A stretch of DNA of 64,000 bases, from positions 1-64,000 of the forward strand of contig DASYCO010000048.1 of assembly GCA_036500145.1 (NCBI GenBank). Reading direction: 5' to 3'. The notes beneath the pieces are model-generated. The model was not told the origin of the DNA. It did not search any database and was given only the letters and a program-made list of their open reading frames with translations. Within the stretch, counting starts at the first letter, position 1; the number at the start of each line of letters is the position of its first letter. The DNA is from CAMAVH01 sp036500145. GTDB lineage: Bacteria; Pseudomonadota; Alphaproteobacteria; SMXQ01. Positions 50,703 through 59,222 of this stretch are shown here, piece by piece. Made by a program: the position numbers and the translations under genes.

Positions 50703-51773
50703 TCAGGCGTTGTAGGCCTCGCCCTTGCCCTTGTGGTAGCCGTAGTACCACAGGCGCAGGTCCATGTAGGTCATCGGCTCGAACTGCTTCGGCTTGTCGG
50801 CCGTGACGCAGCTCGGCATGACGTCGATCATGGCGTCGAAGTCGGGGCCGAAGAACACCGGGATCGAGTAGCGCTCGAGGCCCGAGAGGTTGATGACGCG
50901 GTGCTTGGTCGACTTGTAGCGGCCGTTGGTCCAGCGCACCATCAGGTTGCCGGTGTTGACCAGCAAGGTGTTCGGGATGATCTCGACGACGCGCCAGTGG
51001 CCCGACGGCATCTGCACGGCGAGGCCCGGCACGTTGGACTGCGCCAGGAAGGTCGTCAGGCAGTTGTCGGTGTGCGGCGGAATGCCGTACTGGCCGTTGC
51101 CGATCTCGCTCTGCGGCGGGTAGTGCGCCAGGCGCAGGTTGCAGTGCGGCTGCTCGAACAGGCCGTCGAAGAAATTGTCCGGCATGCCGACCGAGCGCGC
51201 CCACAGCGGCAGCATCGACTTGCCGAGCTTCTCGATGGCGGCGTGGTATTCCAGCAGCCTCTCGCGGAAGCCGGGCAGGTTCTCCGGCCAGTTGTTCATG
51301 CCGCAGAACGGCTTCTTGGCGATCACCGCCGGATCGTCCAACGTGCGCTCGCGGTTGATGATGAAGGACTCGTTCAGCGCCGGCTTCACGTTCTTGACGA
51401 TGCTGCTGTTGGCCGAATGCGGCGCGTCCTTGATCTGGACGTAGCCGGTGTTGTCGACGCGCGGCACCTTCATCTTCTCGTCGAGCGGCAGGGCGAAGAA
51501 GCGGTGCGCCTGGCCGAACACGCGGTCGATCATCTCCTGCGGAATGCCGTGGCTGCGCAGGTAGAAGAAGCCGACCGTCTCCGTCGCCTCGCGCAGCGCC
51601 TGGGCCACCTTGTCGGCCGCGCCCGGCACGCCGGCGCGATAGTCGCCGAGGTCGATGAGAGGGATCTCCTCCGTCGAATCGGGATAGTCCATCAGGTGGA
51701 TCAGCTTCTCGTCGTCGGTCGCCTCCACCATCTTGGCGGCATTGACCTTCGCTTCGTCGATCTGAGTGGCCAC
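50703..51773 (-). CDS. Isopenicillin N synthase-like 2-oxoglutarate/Fe(II) oxygenase
   Basis: A 356-residue non-heme iron oxygenase. The N-terminal DIOX_N part is EEIPLIDLGDYRAG ... VGFFYLRSHGIPQEMIDRVF. The double-stranded beta-helix core holds the iron ligands His-x-Asp (PPHTDN) and a distal His (STKHRV), and the co-substrate Arg-x-Ser is in LERYSIPVFF. Substrates of this family range from flavonoids to amino-acid derivatives, so none is proposed. The start is GTG 51773 after AGGAGAGAG. It is separated from the main island by about 4 kb but is near the binding-protein genes and may share their pathway. Confidence 0.88.
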   Translation of the reverse strand: MATQIDEAKVNAAKMVEATDDEKLIHLMDYPDSTEEIPLIDLGDYRAGVPGAADKVAQALREATETVGFFYLRSHGIPQEMIDRVFGQAHRFFALPLDEKMKVPRVDNTGYVQIKDAPHSANSSIVKNVKPALNESFIINRERTLDDPAVIAKKPFCGMNNWPENLPGFRERLLEYHAAIEKLGKSMLPLWARSVGMPDNFFDGLFEQPHCNLRLAHYPPQSEIGNGQYGIPPHTDNCLTTFLAQSNVPGLAVQMPSGHWRVVEIIPNTLLVNTGNLMVRWTNGRYKSTKHRVINLSGLERYSIPVFFGPDFDAMIDVMPSCVTADKPKQFEPMTYMDLRLWYYGYHKGKGEAYNA

Positions 51774-51984
51774 GTTCTCTCTCCTGCTGGCACGCCGTTC
51801 CGGCGAATACAGGGCTCAACCATAGCAAATCCGCGCCAAGGCGCGAGCCATGCTTATATCCCGCTGGCGCCATTGCATATTTTTTGCCGGATTTGACCGC
51901 TGCGAAGGCGTGTCGCGCCGCAGCTCGTGCGGATGTTCCACCTTGCGGAACTTCTGTTCCGCGCTCGTCAACGATGCGGCGCGC

Positions 51985-52392
51985 TCATGCCCCGCTGTCG
52001 CTGGCGGGATCGTTCCGCAAGTCGATCAGCTCCAGCACGTTGCCGTCGGGATCGTGGAAATAGGCGCTGCGGCCCTGGAAGGTGCCGCGCTGGCGGTCCT
52101 CTTCCAGGAAGACGCGCACGCCGTGATCGGCCAGCGTCTTCAGCGCCGCGTCGTAGCCCGCCGGCGCGACGAGGAAAGCCGTATGGATTTCGTGGCGGTC
52201 GGGTGGGTTGGGATCGACCGGCCTTTCCGAATGGGTGAGCACGAAATGGTCGCCGCCGCAGCGCAGGAACAGCATGTGCGGATTGCGCCGAATCTTCTGC
52301 AGGCCGAGGAGCCCCGTGTAGAAGGCCTCGGCGCGGTCAAGGTCCTTCACCGGAATGGTGAAATGCACGAGCTTCTGCAGGTTCAGCATCAT
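51985..52392 (-). CDS. VOC (glyoxalase/bleomycin resistance/dioxygenase) family protein
   Basis: A 135-residue single-module pair with the VOC fold: LVHFTIPVKDLDRAEAFYTGLLGLQKI at the start, a central DHFVLTHSE strand and YFHDPDGNVLELIDL at the end, with the terminal metal-ligand Glu in place. Members include glyoxalases, extradiol-type dioxygenases and resistance proteins; no specific reaction can be assigned. The ATG is at 52392, with a second Met directly after it. The upstream region is shared with the divergent binding-protein gene. Confidence 0.85.
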   Translation of the reverse strand: MMLNLQKLVHFTIPVKDLDRAEAFYTGLLGLQKIRRNPHMLFLRCGGDHFVLTHSERPVDPNPPDRHEIHTAFLVAPAGYDAALKTLADHGVRVFLEEDRQRGTFQGRSAYFHDPDGNVLELIDLRNDPASDSGA

Positions 52393-52544
52393 GGCTCCCG
52401 TCGTCGTTCCGCGATCAGTCTAGCGCGCCCGCGTCGCGCAGACGAGCCGGCTGGGCTGCCAATGCGGAAGCCAGCGGCGCACGCGCTTTTCCCAGGCGCG
52501 TCAATCCGTTGCGCTGCGCATGTCGCCCGGCGAAAGGCCGTTCC

Positions 52545-52657
52545 CCTGGCACGGCCCGTGCATATTTTGAAAAACTCCCGATTCCGGTTCACAGTATCCA
52601 TCGGGAGACTTCATCGGCGGCCATGACCGGACCGCCATAAAAAGGAGACGTCACGTG
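52545..52657 (+). repeat. Duplicated leader, copy 1
   Basis: This region matches 55095-55223 in blocks: the sigma-54-type promoter, CCCGATT-x-CGGTTCACAGT, GGGAGACTTCATCGGCGGC and the ribosome-site block AAAAAGGAGACGTCACGTGA. It is part of the duplication that also made the two binding-protein paralogues. Confidence 0.85.
52547..52562 (+). promoter_or_regulatory. Sigma-54-type promoter, copy 1
   Basis: TGGCAC-N5-GTGCA. The GG (52548-52549) and GC (52560-52561) pairs are 12 bases apart, as in -24/-12 promoters. It lies about 93 bases before the GTG start at 52655. The first base of the -12 box is G in place of the usual T. Confidence 0.65.
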
Positions 52658-53746
52658 ATCGCTCAGGCACTCGTCGTCCGTAAATCCTCTCCGCGTTCCC
52701 TGGCTGCCGCCGTCCTGCTGTCGGCGCTCGCCGCCGGCGTCGCCCTCCCCTTGCAATCCGCCCAGGCACAGGACGCCGTCGCCGACTTCTACAAGGGCAA
52801 GCAGATGAAGTTCGTCATCCGCTCGGCCGGCGGCGGCGGCTACGACCTCTATTCGCGCCTCATCGCCTTCAACATCGTCAAGCACATCCCCGGCAACCCG
52901 AGCATGCTGCCGCAGAACATGCCGGGCGCCGGCGGCATCACGGCGGCGAACTACGTCGCCACCATCGCGCCGCATGACGGCACCGTGCTGACGATGATCA
53001 GCCAGGCGCTGCCGATGGACCAGTCGCTCGGCTTCACGCCCACCTTCACGGCCGACCTGCGCACCTTCGGCTGGATCGGCAATCTCGGCGATTCGAACGT
53101 GCTGACCTACACCTGGCACACCTCGCCGGTGAAGACGATGGAAGACGCCAAGAAATACGAGACCACCATCGGCGCCACCGGCGCCGGCAGCGCCACCTCC
53201 TGGCTGCCCGCCGTCTACAACACCGTGCTCGGCACCAAGTTCAAGATCATCAACGGCTACAAGAGCGGCAGCGAAGTGAAGCTCGCCATGGACCGCGGCG
53301 AAGTCCAGGGCTACGCCGCGAATCCCTGGGCCGCCCTGATGTCCGCCTCGCCCGACTTGGTGCGCGACCACAAGATCTCCATCCTCGTGCAGGTCGGCAC
53401 GAAGCGCGAGAGGGACCTGCCCGACGTGCCTCTACTGAGCGAATTGGCGAACGACCCCGAAGGCAAGGCCGTGCTGGAGTTCATCTGCAAGGCCTTCGCC
53501 GTCGGCCGGCCGATCGGCACCTCGCCGGGCGTGCCGCCGGAACGGCTCGCCGCCCTGCGCAAGGCCTTCGACGACACGCTCGTCGACCCCGTCTTCCTCG
53601 CCGAAGCGGCCAAGGCCGGCGCCGAGCTGAAGCCGATGAACGGCGCCGACATGCAGACGCTCATCAACGACGTGATGAGCGCGCCCGACGACATCAAGAA
53701 GAAGGTGAAGGCCGTGCTACCCGACCGCAGCGGCAGTTCCGACTGA
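52655..53746 (+). CDS. Bug/TctC-type periplasmic substrate-binding protein, paralogue 1
   Basis: A 363-residue solute-binding protein of the Bug/TctC family of tripartite tricarboxylate transporters. It has a Sec signal peptide (residues about 1-35, ending AQAQ). The mature part has the family ligand loop RSAGGGGYDLYSRLIA, the NMPGAGGITAANYVA segment and the GATGAGSATSWLPAVYN region. Such proteins bind organic acids in the periplasm. The start is GTG 52655 after AAGGAG. It is very similar to the product at 55221 throughout. No TctA/TctB membrane genes are in the window. Confidence 0.9.
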   Translation: MIAQALVVRKSSPRSLAAAVLLSALAAGVALPLQSAQAQDAVADFYKGKQMKFVIRSAGGGGYDLYSRLIAFNIVKHIPGNPSMLPQNMPGAGGITAANYVATIAPHDGTVLTMISQALPMDQSLGFTPTFTADLRTFGWIGNLGDSNVLTYTWHTSPVKTMEDAKKYETTIGATGAGSATSWLPAVYNTVLGTKFKIINGYKSGSEVKLAMDRGEVQGYAANPWAALMSASPDLVRDHKISILVQVGTKRERDLPDVPLLSELANDPEGKAVLEFICKAFAVGRPIGTSPGVPPERLAALRKAFDDTLVDPVFLAEAAKAGAELKPMNGADMQTLINDVMSAPDDIKKKVKAVLPDRSGSSD

Positions 53747-53754
53747 CGACGACC

Positions 53755-53780
53755 GGGGCGCCAGGCAGGCGCCCCGCCTT
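53755..53780 (+). terminator. Hairpin after binding-protein paralogue 1
   Basis: GGGGCGCC (53755-53762) and GGCGCCCC (53768-53775) with a 5-base loop, followed by a short CCTTT tail. It may only reduce read-through into the cupin gene. Confidence 0.55.
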
Positions 53781-53817
53781 TCCCCGCCGCGTGCGTCACC
53801 CATTCGAGGACATAGCC

Positions 53818-54978
53818 ATGACGACCAGCCTGCAGGTTGAGCAGATGCCGCCCGAGACGGCCGAAGTCGACGACAACCCGATGATCCTGCCGGACCGGGC
53901 AGACACCTACGACAAGTGGCTCAACTCCCAGGGCATTCCGGTCTACCGCGGCTTCTACATCGACATCGACGAGCTGCCGCTGGAGCATTGGGAGCTGAAG
54001 GGCGTGCCGGCCGCCTTCGTCATCCTCGAAGGCACCGGCGGCATGAACGACGCCTACGTCTGCGAGATTCCGCCGGGCGCCGCGACCAAGCCGCAGCGCC
54101 ACATGTACGAAGAGACCATCTACGTGACCAAGGGCCACGGCGCCACGACCATCTGGCAGAAGGACGGGCGCAAGCACACCTTCGAATGGGGGCCAGGCAG
54201 CCTCTTCGCCATCCCACTCAACGCCAGCTACCAGCACTTCAACTCAAGCGGCCTCGAAGGCGCGCGCTTCTACGCCGTGACCAACTGCTGCTTCATGATG
54301 AACCTGTTCCATAGCGTCGACTACATCTTCGACAACGACTACGTCTTCGCCGACCGCTTCGACGGAAACAACGGCGACTACTTCAGCGGCGACGGCAAGA
54401 TTCAGGGCCGCCTGTTCATGACGACGAACTTCGTGCCGGACGTGCGCTCCATCAAGCTCTACGACTACAGCGTGCGCGGCAAGGACAGCACGAACCTGAA
54501 GTTCAACCTGGCGGGCCAGTCGATGGGCGCGCACGCCTCGGAATTTCCCGTCGGCTCCTACAAGAAGTCGCATCGCCACGGGCCGGGCGCGCATCTCATC
54601 ATCCTCACCGGCAAGGGCTACACGCTGCTATGGGAGCCGGGCAAGGAAGACCAGCCGCCGATGCGCGTGAACTGGAAGCCGGGCACCATCGTCGTGCCGC
54701 CGGACCAGTGGTTTCACCAGCATTTCAACAGCGGCGCCGAGCGCGTGCGCTATCTGGCCATCCACCGCAACAACTGGTTCTTCAAACCGCTCATGAAGAA
54801 TTCCGGCGACCTCAAGGCCAGCTTCACCAGCGTGAAGGAAGGCGGCTACCAGGTCGAGTTCGAGGACGAGGATCCATCAATCCACCAGACCTTCCTCGAC
54901 GAGCTGCACGGCAACGGCGCGGAATGCGACATGTGCGAATATTTCGGGCCCTGCCCGAAGAAGGCCTGCAAGGCTTGA
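53818..54978 (+). CDS. Bicupin protein with C-terminal cysteine cluster
   Basis: A 386-residue protein with two cupin domains. The first (about 85-165) has PQRHMYEETIYVTKGHGATTIW and a later YQHFN. The second (about 245-315) has SHRHGPGAHLIILTGKGY and WFHQHFN, a complete HxH...H metal set. The chain ends in CDMCEYFGPCPKKACKA, four cysteines that could bind zinc or an Fe-S cluster, which is unusual for a cupin. No enzyme activity is established. The gene lies between two near-identical binding-protein genes, pointing to a shared substrate. The ATG at 53818, after CGAGGA, is chosen over a GTG at 53791. Confidence 0.78.
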   Translation: MTTSLQVEQMPPETAEVDDNPMILPDRADTYDKWLNSQGIPVYRGFYIDIDELPLEHWELKGVPAAFVILEGTGGMNDAYVCEIPPGAATKPQRHMYEETIYVTKGHGATTIWQKDGRKHTFEWGPGSLFAIPLNASYQHFNSSGLEGARFYAVTNCCFMMNLFHSVDYIFDNDYVFADRFDGNNGDYFSGDGKIQGRLFMTTNFVPDVRSIKLYDYSVRGKDSTNLKFNLAGQSMGAHASEFPVGSYKKSHRHGPGAHLIILTGKGYTLLWEPGKEDQPPMRVNWKPGTIVVPPDQWFHQHFNSGAERVRYLAIHRNNWFFKPLMKNSGDLKASFTSVKEGGYQVEFEDEDPSIHQTFLDELHGNGAECDMCEYFGPCPKKACKA

Positions 54979-55013
54979 CCGCTGCGGCGGCATGAATGAC
55001 GGCATGAATGATG

Positions 55014-55042
55014 GGGCGCGCCCGTAACGGCGCGCCCTTTTT
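55014..55042 (+). terminator. Rho-independent terminator after the bicupin gene
   Basis: GGGCGCGCC (55014-55022) and GGCGCGCCC (55029-55037) followed by TTTTT. Confidence 0.85.
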
Positions 55043-55094
55043 CATATGCCGATCAAGGTGAAAGCCATCCCGGGCTGTACGCCTGACGAAACGC

Positions 55095-55223
55095 CCCCTG
55101 GCACGGCCCGTGCATCTTTTGAATTATTCCCGATTTCGGTTCACAGTGCCGGACGGGAGACTTCATCGGCGGCTCGCTGCACAAACCGCGACAAGGGCCG
55201 CTATAAAAAGGAGACGTCACGTG
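55095..55223 (+). repeat. Duplicated leader, copy 2
   Basis: The counterpart of 52545-52657. It carries an extra stretch between the GGCGGC block and the ribosome-site block, and otherwise few changes. Confidence 0.85.
55099..55114 (+). promoter_or_regulatory. Sigma-54-type promoter, copy 2
   Basis: TGGCAC-N5-GTGCA, identical to copy 1 in all 16 bases, with the GG and GC pairs 12 bases apart. It lies about 107 bases before the GTG start at 55221. Confidence 0.65.
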
Positions 55224-56297
55224 ACTGCCAAAGCCTCCGCCGCGCCCAAGGCGCTCGTTCGTTCCCTTCTCGTCGCCGCGACGGCGGCCTCCGCGCTCGC
55301 CGCCGCCACGCCGGCGCTGGCCCAGCAGTCGGTCGCCGACTTCTACAAGGGCAAGCAGATGAAGTTCATCATCCGCTCGGCGCCCGGCGGCGGCTTCGAC
55401 ACCTATTCGCGCCTGATCGGCGCGCACATCGTGAACCACATCCCGGGCAAGCCGAGCATGTTGCCGCAGAACATGCCGGGCGCCGGCGGCATCACCGCGG
55501 CCAACTACATGGCCGAGATCGCGCCCAAGGACGGCACGCACCTGACGATGATCAGCCAGGCCTTGGCCATGGACCAGGCGCTCGGCTTCACGCCGACCTT
55601 CAAGGCCAACCTGCGCACCTTCGGCTGGGTCGGCAACATCGGCGATTCGAACGTGCTGACCTACACCTGGCACACGTCGCCGGTGAAGACGATGGAGGAC
55701 GCCAAGAAGCACGAGACCACCATCGGCGCCACCGGCGCCGGCGACAGCTCGTCCTGGCTGCCCGCCGTCTACAACACCGTGCTCGGCACCAAGTTCAAGA
55801 TCATCAACGGCTACAAGAGCGGCAGCGAAGTGAAGCTGGCCATGGAGCGCGGCGAAGTCGAAGGCTTCGGCGCCAACCCCTGGTCGGCGCTGCTCTCGGC
55901 CTCGCCGCAGCTGGTCCGCGACAAGCAGATTTCAATCCTGGTGCAGGTCGGCGTCCGCAAGGAGAAGGACTTGCCCAACGTGCCGCTGCTCAGCGAGCTG
56001 ACGAACGACCCCAAGAGCAAGGCCGCCCTCGAATACATCTGCGGCGCCTTCGCCGTCGGCCGGCCGATCGGCACCACGCCCGGCGTGCCGCCAGAGCGCA
56101 TCGCCGCCCTGCGCAAGGCGTTCGACGAGACGCTGACCGATCCCGCCTTCATCGCCGACGCGGCGAAGATGGGCGCCGAGATCAACCCGATGGACGGCGT
56201 CACCCTGCAGAAGCTCATCGAAGGCGTCATGGACGCCCCGCAAGACGTGAAGGACAACGTGAAGACCATCCTGCCGGATCGCGGCACGCCGAACTGA
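55221..56297 (+). CDS. Bug/TctC-type periplasmic substrate-binding protein, paralogue 2
   Basis: A 358-residue binding protein with a Sec signal peptide (LLVAATAASALAAATPALAQ). Its mature part is close to the product at 52655: shared runs include FYKGKQMKF, SNVLTYTWHTSPVKTMEDAK and GTKFKIINGYKSGSEVKLAM. The signal peptides differ much more than the mature parts. The start is GTG 55221 after AAGGAG. The gene has its own sigma-54-type promoter and terminator, so the two paralogues are separately transcribed copies, probably with related ligands. Confidence 0.9.
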   Translation: MTAKASAAPKALVRSLLVAATAASALAAATPALAQQSVADFYKGKQMKFIIRSAPGGGFDTYSRLIGAHIVNHIPGKPSMLPQNMPGAGGITAANYMAEIAPKDGTHLTMISQALAMDQALGFTPTFKANLRTFGWVGNIGDSNVLTYTWHTSPVKTMEDAKKHETTIGATGAGDSSSWLPAVYNTVLGTKFKIINGYKSGSEVKLAMERGEVEGFGANPWSALLSASPQLVRDKQISILVQVGVRKEKDLPNVPLLSELTNDPKSKAALEYICGAFAVGRPIGTTPGVPPERIAALRKAFDETLTDPAFIADAAKMGAEINPMDGVTLQKLIEGVMDAPQDVKDNVKTILPDRGTPN

Positions 56298-56309
56298 GGC
56301 CGGCCTCAC

Positions 56310-56344
56310 GGGCCGGGACGCCGACGGGGCATCCCGGCCCTTTC
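56310..56344 (+). terminator. Rho-independent terminator after paralogue 2
   Basis: GGGCCGGGA (56310-56318) and TCCCGGCCC (56332-56340), followed by TTT. Confidence 0.7.
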
Positions 56345-56457
56345 CATAAGCGCTACGGCCGCAGGCGCCCGCGACCGACAGAACGGTTGACAAGGCCGCG
56401 CCCGCGCAGTCCAGTTCTCTCCCGGCTACCGCACCCCTCACGAACTGGAAACCCGTC

Positions 56458-56937
56458 ATGCAGAACACCCACAACACCCTGTCCGAGAACGTCCGGGCGC
56501 AGGCGATCGAGCTGCTCAACAAGCATCTGGCGGCGGCGATCGACCTGCATGCGCAGGTCAAGCAGGCCCACTGGAACGTGCGCGGCCCCGGCTTCATCGC
56601 CGTCCACGAGCTGTTCGACCGCGTCTCGACCGAGGTGGAGAACTATTCCGACATGCTGGCCGAACGCGCCGGCGCCCTCGGCGGCGTCGCCCACGGCACC
56701 GTGCAGATTGCCGCGCAGCGTTCCTACCTCGTGCCCTACGCGCTCGACATCGCGGACACGAAGAAGCACCTGTTCGCCATCTCCGAGGCCCTGGCCGCCT
56801 TCGGCGAGGCGACTCGCGAAGCCATCACGCTCGCCACCGACTTCGGCGACCTCGACACGGCCGACCTGTTCACCGAGATGTCGCGCGGCATCGACCAGCA
56901 GCTCTGGCTGGTGGAATCGAACCTGTCGCCGGAGTGA
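56458..56937 (+). CDS. dps: Dps family DNA-protecting ferritin-like protein
   Basis: A 159-residue Dps protein that forms 12-subunit shells, oxidises Fe2+ with H2O2 and protects DNA in stress. The ferroxidase motif is AHWNVRGPGFIAVHELFDRV (His and Asp ligands), followed by ENYSDMLAERAGALGG with the conserved acidic residue and the interface. The remaining helices are as expected and the length is normal. There is no long basic N-terminal tail, so DNA binding may be weak. Monocistronic, with a terminator at 56964-56989. Confidence 0.93.
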   Translation: MQNTHNTLSENVRAQAIELLNKHLAAAIDLHAQVKQAHWNVRGPGFIAVHELFDRVSTEVENYSDMLAERAGALGGVAHGTVQIAAQRSYLVPYALDIADTKKHLFAISEALAAFGEATREAITLATDFGDLDTADLFTEMSRGIDQQLWLVESNLSPE

Positions 56938-56963
56938 GCCTGCCGGGACGCGGACAAGGCACA

Positions 56964-56989
56964 GGGCGCGGGCGATCCCGCGCCCTTTT
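56964..56989 (+). terminator. Rho-independent terminator of dps
   Basis: GGGCGCGGG (56964-56972), CGAT loop, CCCGCGCCC (56977-56985), then TTTT. Confidence 0.88.
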
Positions 56990-57078
56990 CTTTGGCCGCC
57001 TGCGCCGCCCCGCCTTTACCCCCTGCGGCAAGACCGCTAACGTAAAAGCCGTTCATCACCCGTAGACCACAAGGCGAC

Positions 57079-58104
57079 ATGGCCCGCCGGTTCCCCTGGG
57101 CATCCCTGCCCGACAATCAGCTGCTGCAACTGCGCATCAAGGACCTCAAGCTGACCCTGGAAGGGACTTGGCTCGAGGACTGCCTGCACGAGCTGCACAA
57201 CGAGCTGGAGGAACGCGGCCTGCGCTTCAAGCCGCACGCCTGGATCTCCGACGAATGGTTCAGCCCGGACACCACGCCGGGCATCGCCTTTCCCTTCTAC
57301 CTGGCGCATCCCCGGCTCATGCGCCTCGAGCGCAAGAAGATCATCGACGTCGAGGGCGGCACCGTCGCCGAATGCATGCGCATCCTGCGCCATGAGGCGG
57401 GCCACGCGCTGCGCACGGCCTACCAGCTGCAGCGCCGCCGCCAGTGGCAGAAGCTGTTCGGCCCGTCGTCGCGGCGCTATCCGAGCTACTACCGGCCCAA
57501 TCCGGCAAGCAAGAGCTTCGTCGAGCACCTGCGCCTGTGGTACGCGCAGAGCCACCCCGACGAGGACTTCGCCGAGACCTTCGCCGTCTGGCTGAAGCCG
57601 CGCTCCGACTGGCGCAAGCGCTACGCCGGCTGGCCCGCCCTCAAGAAGCTCGAATATGTCGAAGAGCTGATGGGCGAGATCGCCGACGAGCGGCCGACCG
57701 TGCGCGCCAAGCTGCGCGTCGACCCCTTAGGCGGCATCACCCGCACCCTGGACGAGCACTACCGGCGCAAGCAGGCGCACTACCTGGTCGAGCCGTCGAA
57801 GGCCTACGACAAGGATCTGCTGCGCCTGTTCTCCAGCGCGCCGCAGCACGCTCGCGGCCTGGCCGCATCGAGCTTCATCGTGCAGAACCGCGCGGAAATC
57901 CGCCCCCTGGTGTCGAAATGGACTGGGGAGTATCAATTGACCTTGGATTCGATCCTCGACGACATGATCGTGCGCTGCCGCGAGCTGAAGCTGCGGGTGG
58001 TCGGCTCGAAGCGTCAGGTTTTGATGGATTTCACCGTTCTGGTGACGGCCCAGACGGTGCACTCGCTTTACAGCCCGTCACGAAGGCAATGGTACGCATT
58101 ATGA
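57079..58104 (+). CDS. Putative zinc metallopeptidase (HEAGH)
   Basis: A 341-residue protein with the zinc motif H105-E-A-G-H109 (ILRHEAGHALRTAY) and a downstream acidic ligand candidate in DEDFAETFAVWL (near residue 165), the layout of a gluzincin-like peptidase. It resembles proteins annotated as putative zinc-binding metallopeptidases. No signal peptide is visible, so it should be cytosolic. The C-terminal 130 residues are unassigned. Its stop overlaps the ATG of the ATP-grasp gene by four bases (ATGA at 58101-58104), a strong sign of joint function. A peptide-like product made by the ligase and trimmed or degraded by this enzyme is a plausible reading. Confidence 0.75.
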   Translation: MARRFPWASLPDNQLLQLRIKDLKLTLEGTWLEDCLHELHNELEERGLRFKPHAWISDEWFSPDTTPGIAFPFYLAHPRLMRLERKKIIDVEGGTVAECMRILRHEAGHALRTAYQLQRRRQWQKLFGPSSRRYPSYYRPNPASKSFVEHLRLWYAQSHPDEDFAETFAVWLKPRSDWRKRYAGWPALKKLEYVEELMGEIADERPTVRAKLRVDPLGGITRTLDEHYRRKQAHYLVEPSKAYDKDLLRLFSSAPQHARGLAASSFIVQNRAEIRPLVSKWTGEYQLTLDSILDDMIVRCRELKLRVVGSKRQVLMDFTVLVTAQTVHSLYSPSRRQWYAL

Positions 58105-59126
58105 AGCGGCTGCGTGTCCTGGTGCTGATGCACCCGGACCTCGTCCCCCCGGACTCGCTCAAAGGCTACAGCGAACAGGAAAGTTACGTCTGGAAGACGG
58201 AGTACGACGTGGTTACCACGCTGCGCGCCGCCGGCCACGACGTGCGCCCGCTCGGCGTGCAGCATGAACTGAAGCCGATCCGCGACGCCATCGAGGAATG
58301 GCGGCCCGACGTGGTGTTCAACCTGCTCGAGGAATTCCACGGCGAGACGGCCTACGACCAGAACGTCGCCAGCTACCTCGAGCTGCTGCGCATCCCCTAC
58401 ACGGGCTGCAACCCGCGCGGCATGATGCTGGCGCGCGGCAAGGACCTGTCGAAGAAGCTGCTGACCTATCACCGCATCCCGGCGCCGGCCTTCGCGGTGT
58501 TCCGCAGGGGCCATACGGTCAAGCGCCCGGCGAAGCTCTCCTTTCCCCTGTTCGTCAAGAGCGTGAGCAACGACGCCTCCATCGGCATCGCCCAGGCCTC
58601 GGTCGTCGACAGCGACGAGAAGCTGGCCGAGCGCGTCGCCTTCATCCACGAGCGCACCGGCACCGACGCCATCGCCGAGCAGTACATCGAGGGCCGCGAG
58701 ATCTACGTCGGCGTCATGGGCGGCCAGCGCCTGCGCGTGCTGCCGATCTGGGAGCTGGAGTTCGGCAACCTCGGCCAGGGCCAGCGCGCCATCGCCACCG
58801 AGCGGGTCAAGCACGACCCCGACTACCAGGAGCGCCGCCTTATCCTGCAGGGTCCGGCCAAGGACCTGGCGCCGGAACTGCGCGCCCTGATCAACCGGAC
58901 CGCCAAGCGCATCTGCCGCATTCTGGAACTCGACGGCTACGCCCGCATCGACTTCCGCCTCTCGACCGACGGCGTGCCCTACTTCCTGGAGGCCAATCCC
59001 AACCCGGAGATCGCCGAAAGCCAGGAATTCGCCCAGGCGGCGCTTCATGACGGGGTGGCCTACTCCGCGCTGCTGCAGCAGCTCATCAACCTGGCCATCA
59101 AGCGGCAGGCGGCGAAAAACGCCTGA
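58101..59126 (+). CDS. ATP-grasp ligase (D-Ala-D-Ala ligase-like)
   Basis: A 341-residue ATP-grasp enzyme. The N-terminal part is LRVLVLMHPDLVPP ... DVVFNLLEEFHGE. The central part has GMMLARGKDLSKKLLTYHRIPAPAFAVF and FPLFVKSVSNDASIGIAQAS (ATP-binding Lys and loop). The C-terminal part has EQYIEGREIYVGVMG, and the Mg/ATP residues are in YARIDFRLSTDGVPYFLEANPNPEI. These are the features of D-Ala-D-Ala-ligase-like enzymes joining a carboxylate to an amine. It is not Ddl proper, and the substrates are unknown. ATG 58101 overlaps the metallopeptidase stop; an in-frame ATG at 58089 also exists. Confidence 0.85.
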   Translation: MKRLRVLVLMHPDLVPPDSLKGYSEQESYVWKTEYDVVTTLRAAGHDVRPLGVQHELKPIRDAIEEWRPDVVFNLLEEFHGETAYDQNVASYLELLRIPYTGCNPRGMMLARGKDLSKKLLTYHRIPAPAFAVFRRGHTVKRPAKLSFPLFVKSVSNDASIGIAQASVVDSDEKLAERVAFIHERTGTDAIAEQYIEGREIYVGVMGGQRLRVLPIWELEFGNLGQGQRAIATERVKHDPDYQERRLILQGPAKDLAPELRALINRTAKRICRILELDGYARIDFRLSTDGVPYFLEANPNPEIAESQEFAQAALHDGVAYSALLQQLINLAIKRQAAKNA

Positions 59127-59222
59127 CCGCCATGGCGTACGGGAACCAGGCGGCATCCGACGCGTTAGTGTACGATTAGCCAGAAGACCGCTTCCCAGCG
59201 GCCCCGTCGCCAAGGACCATCC

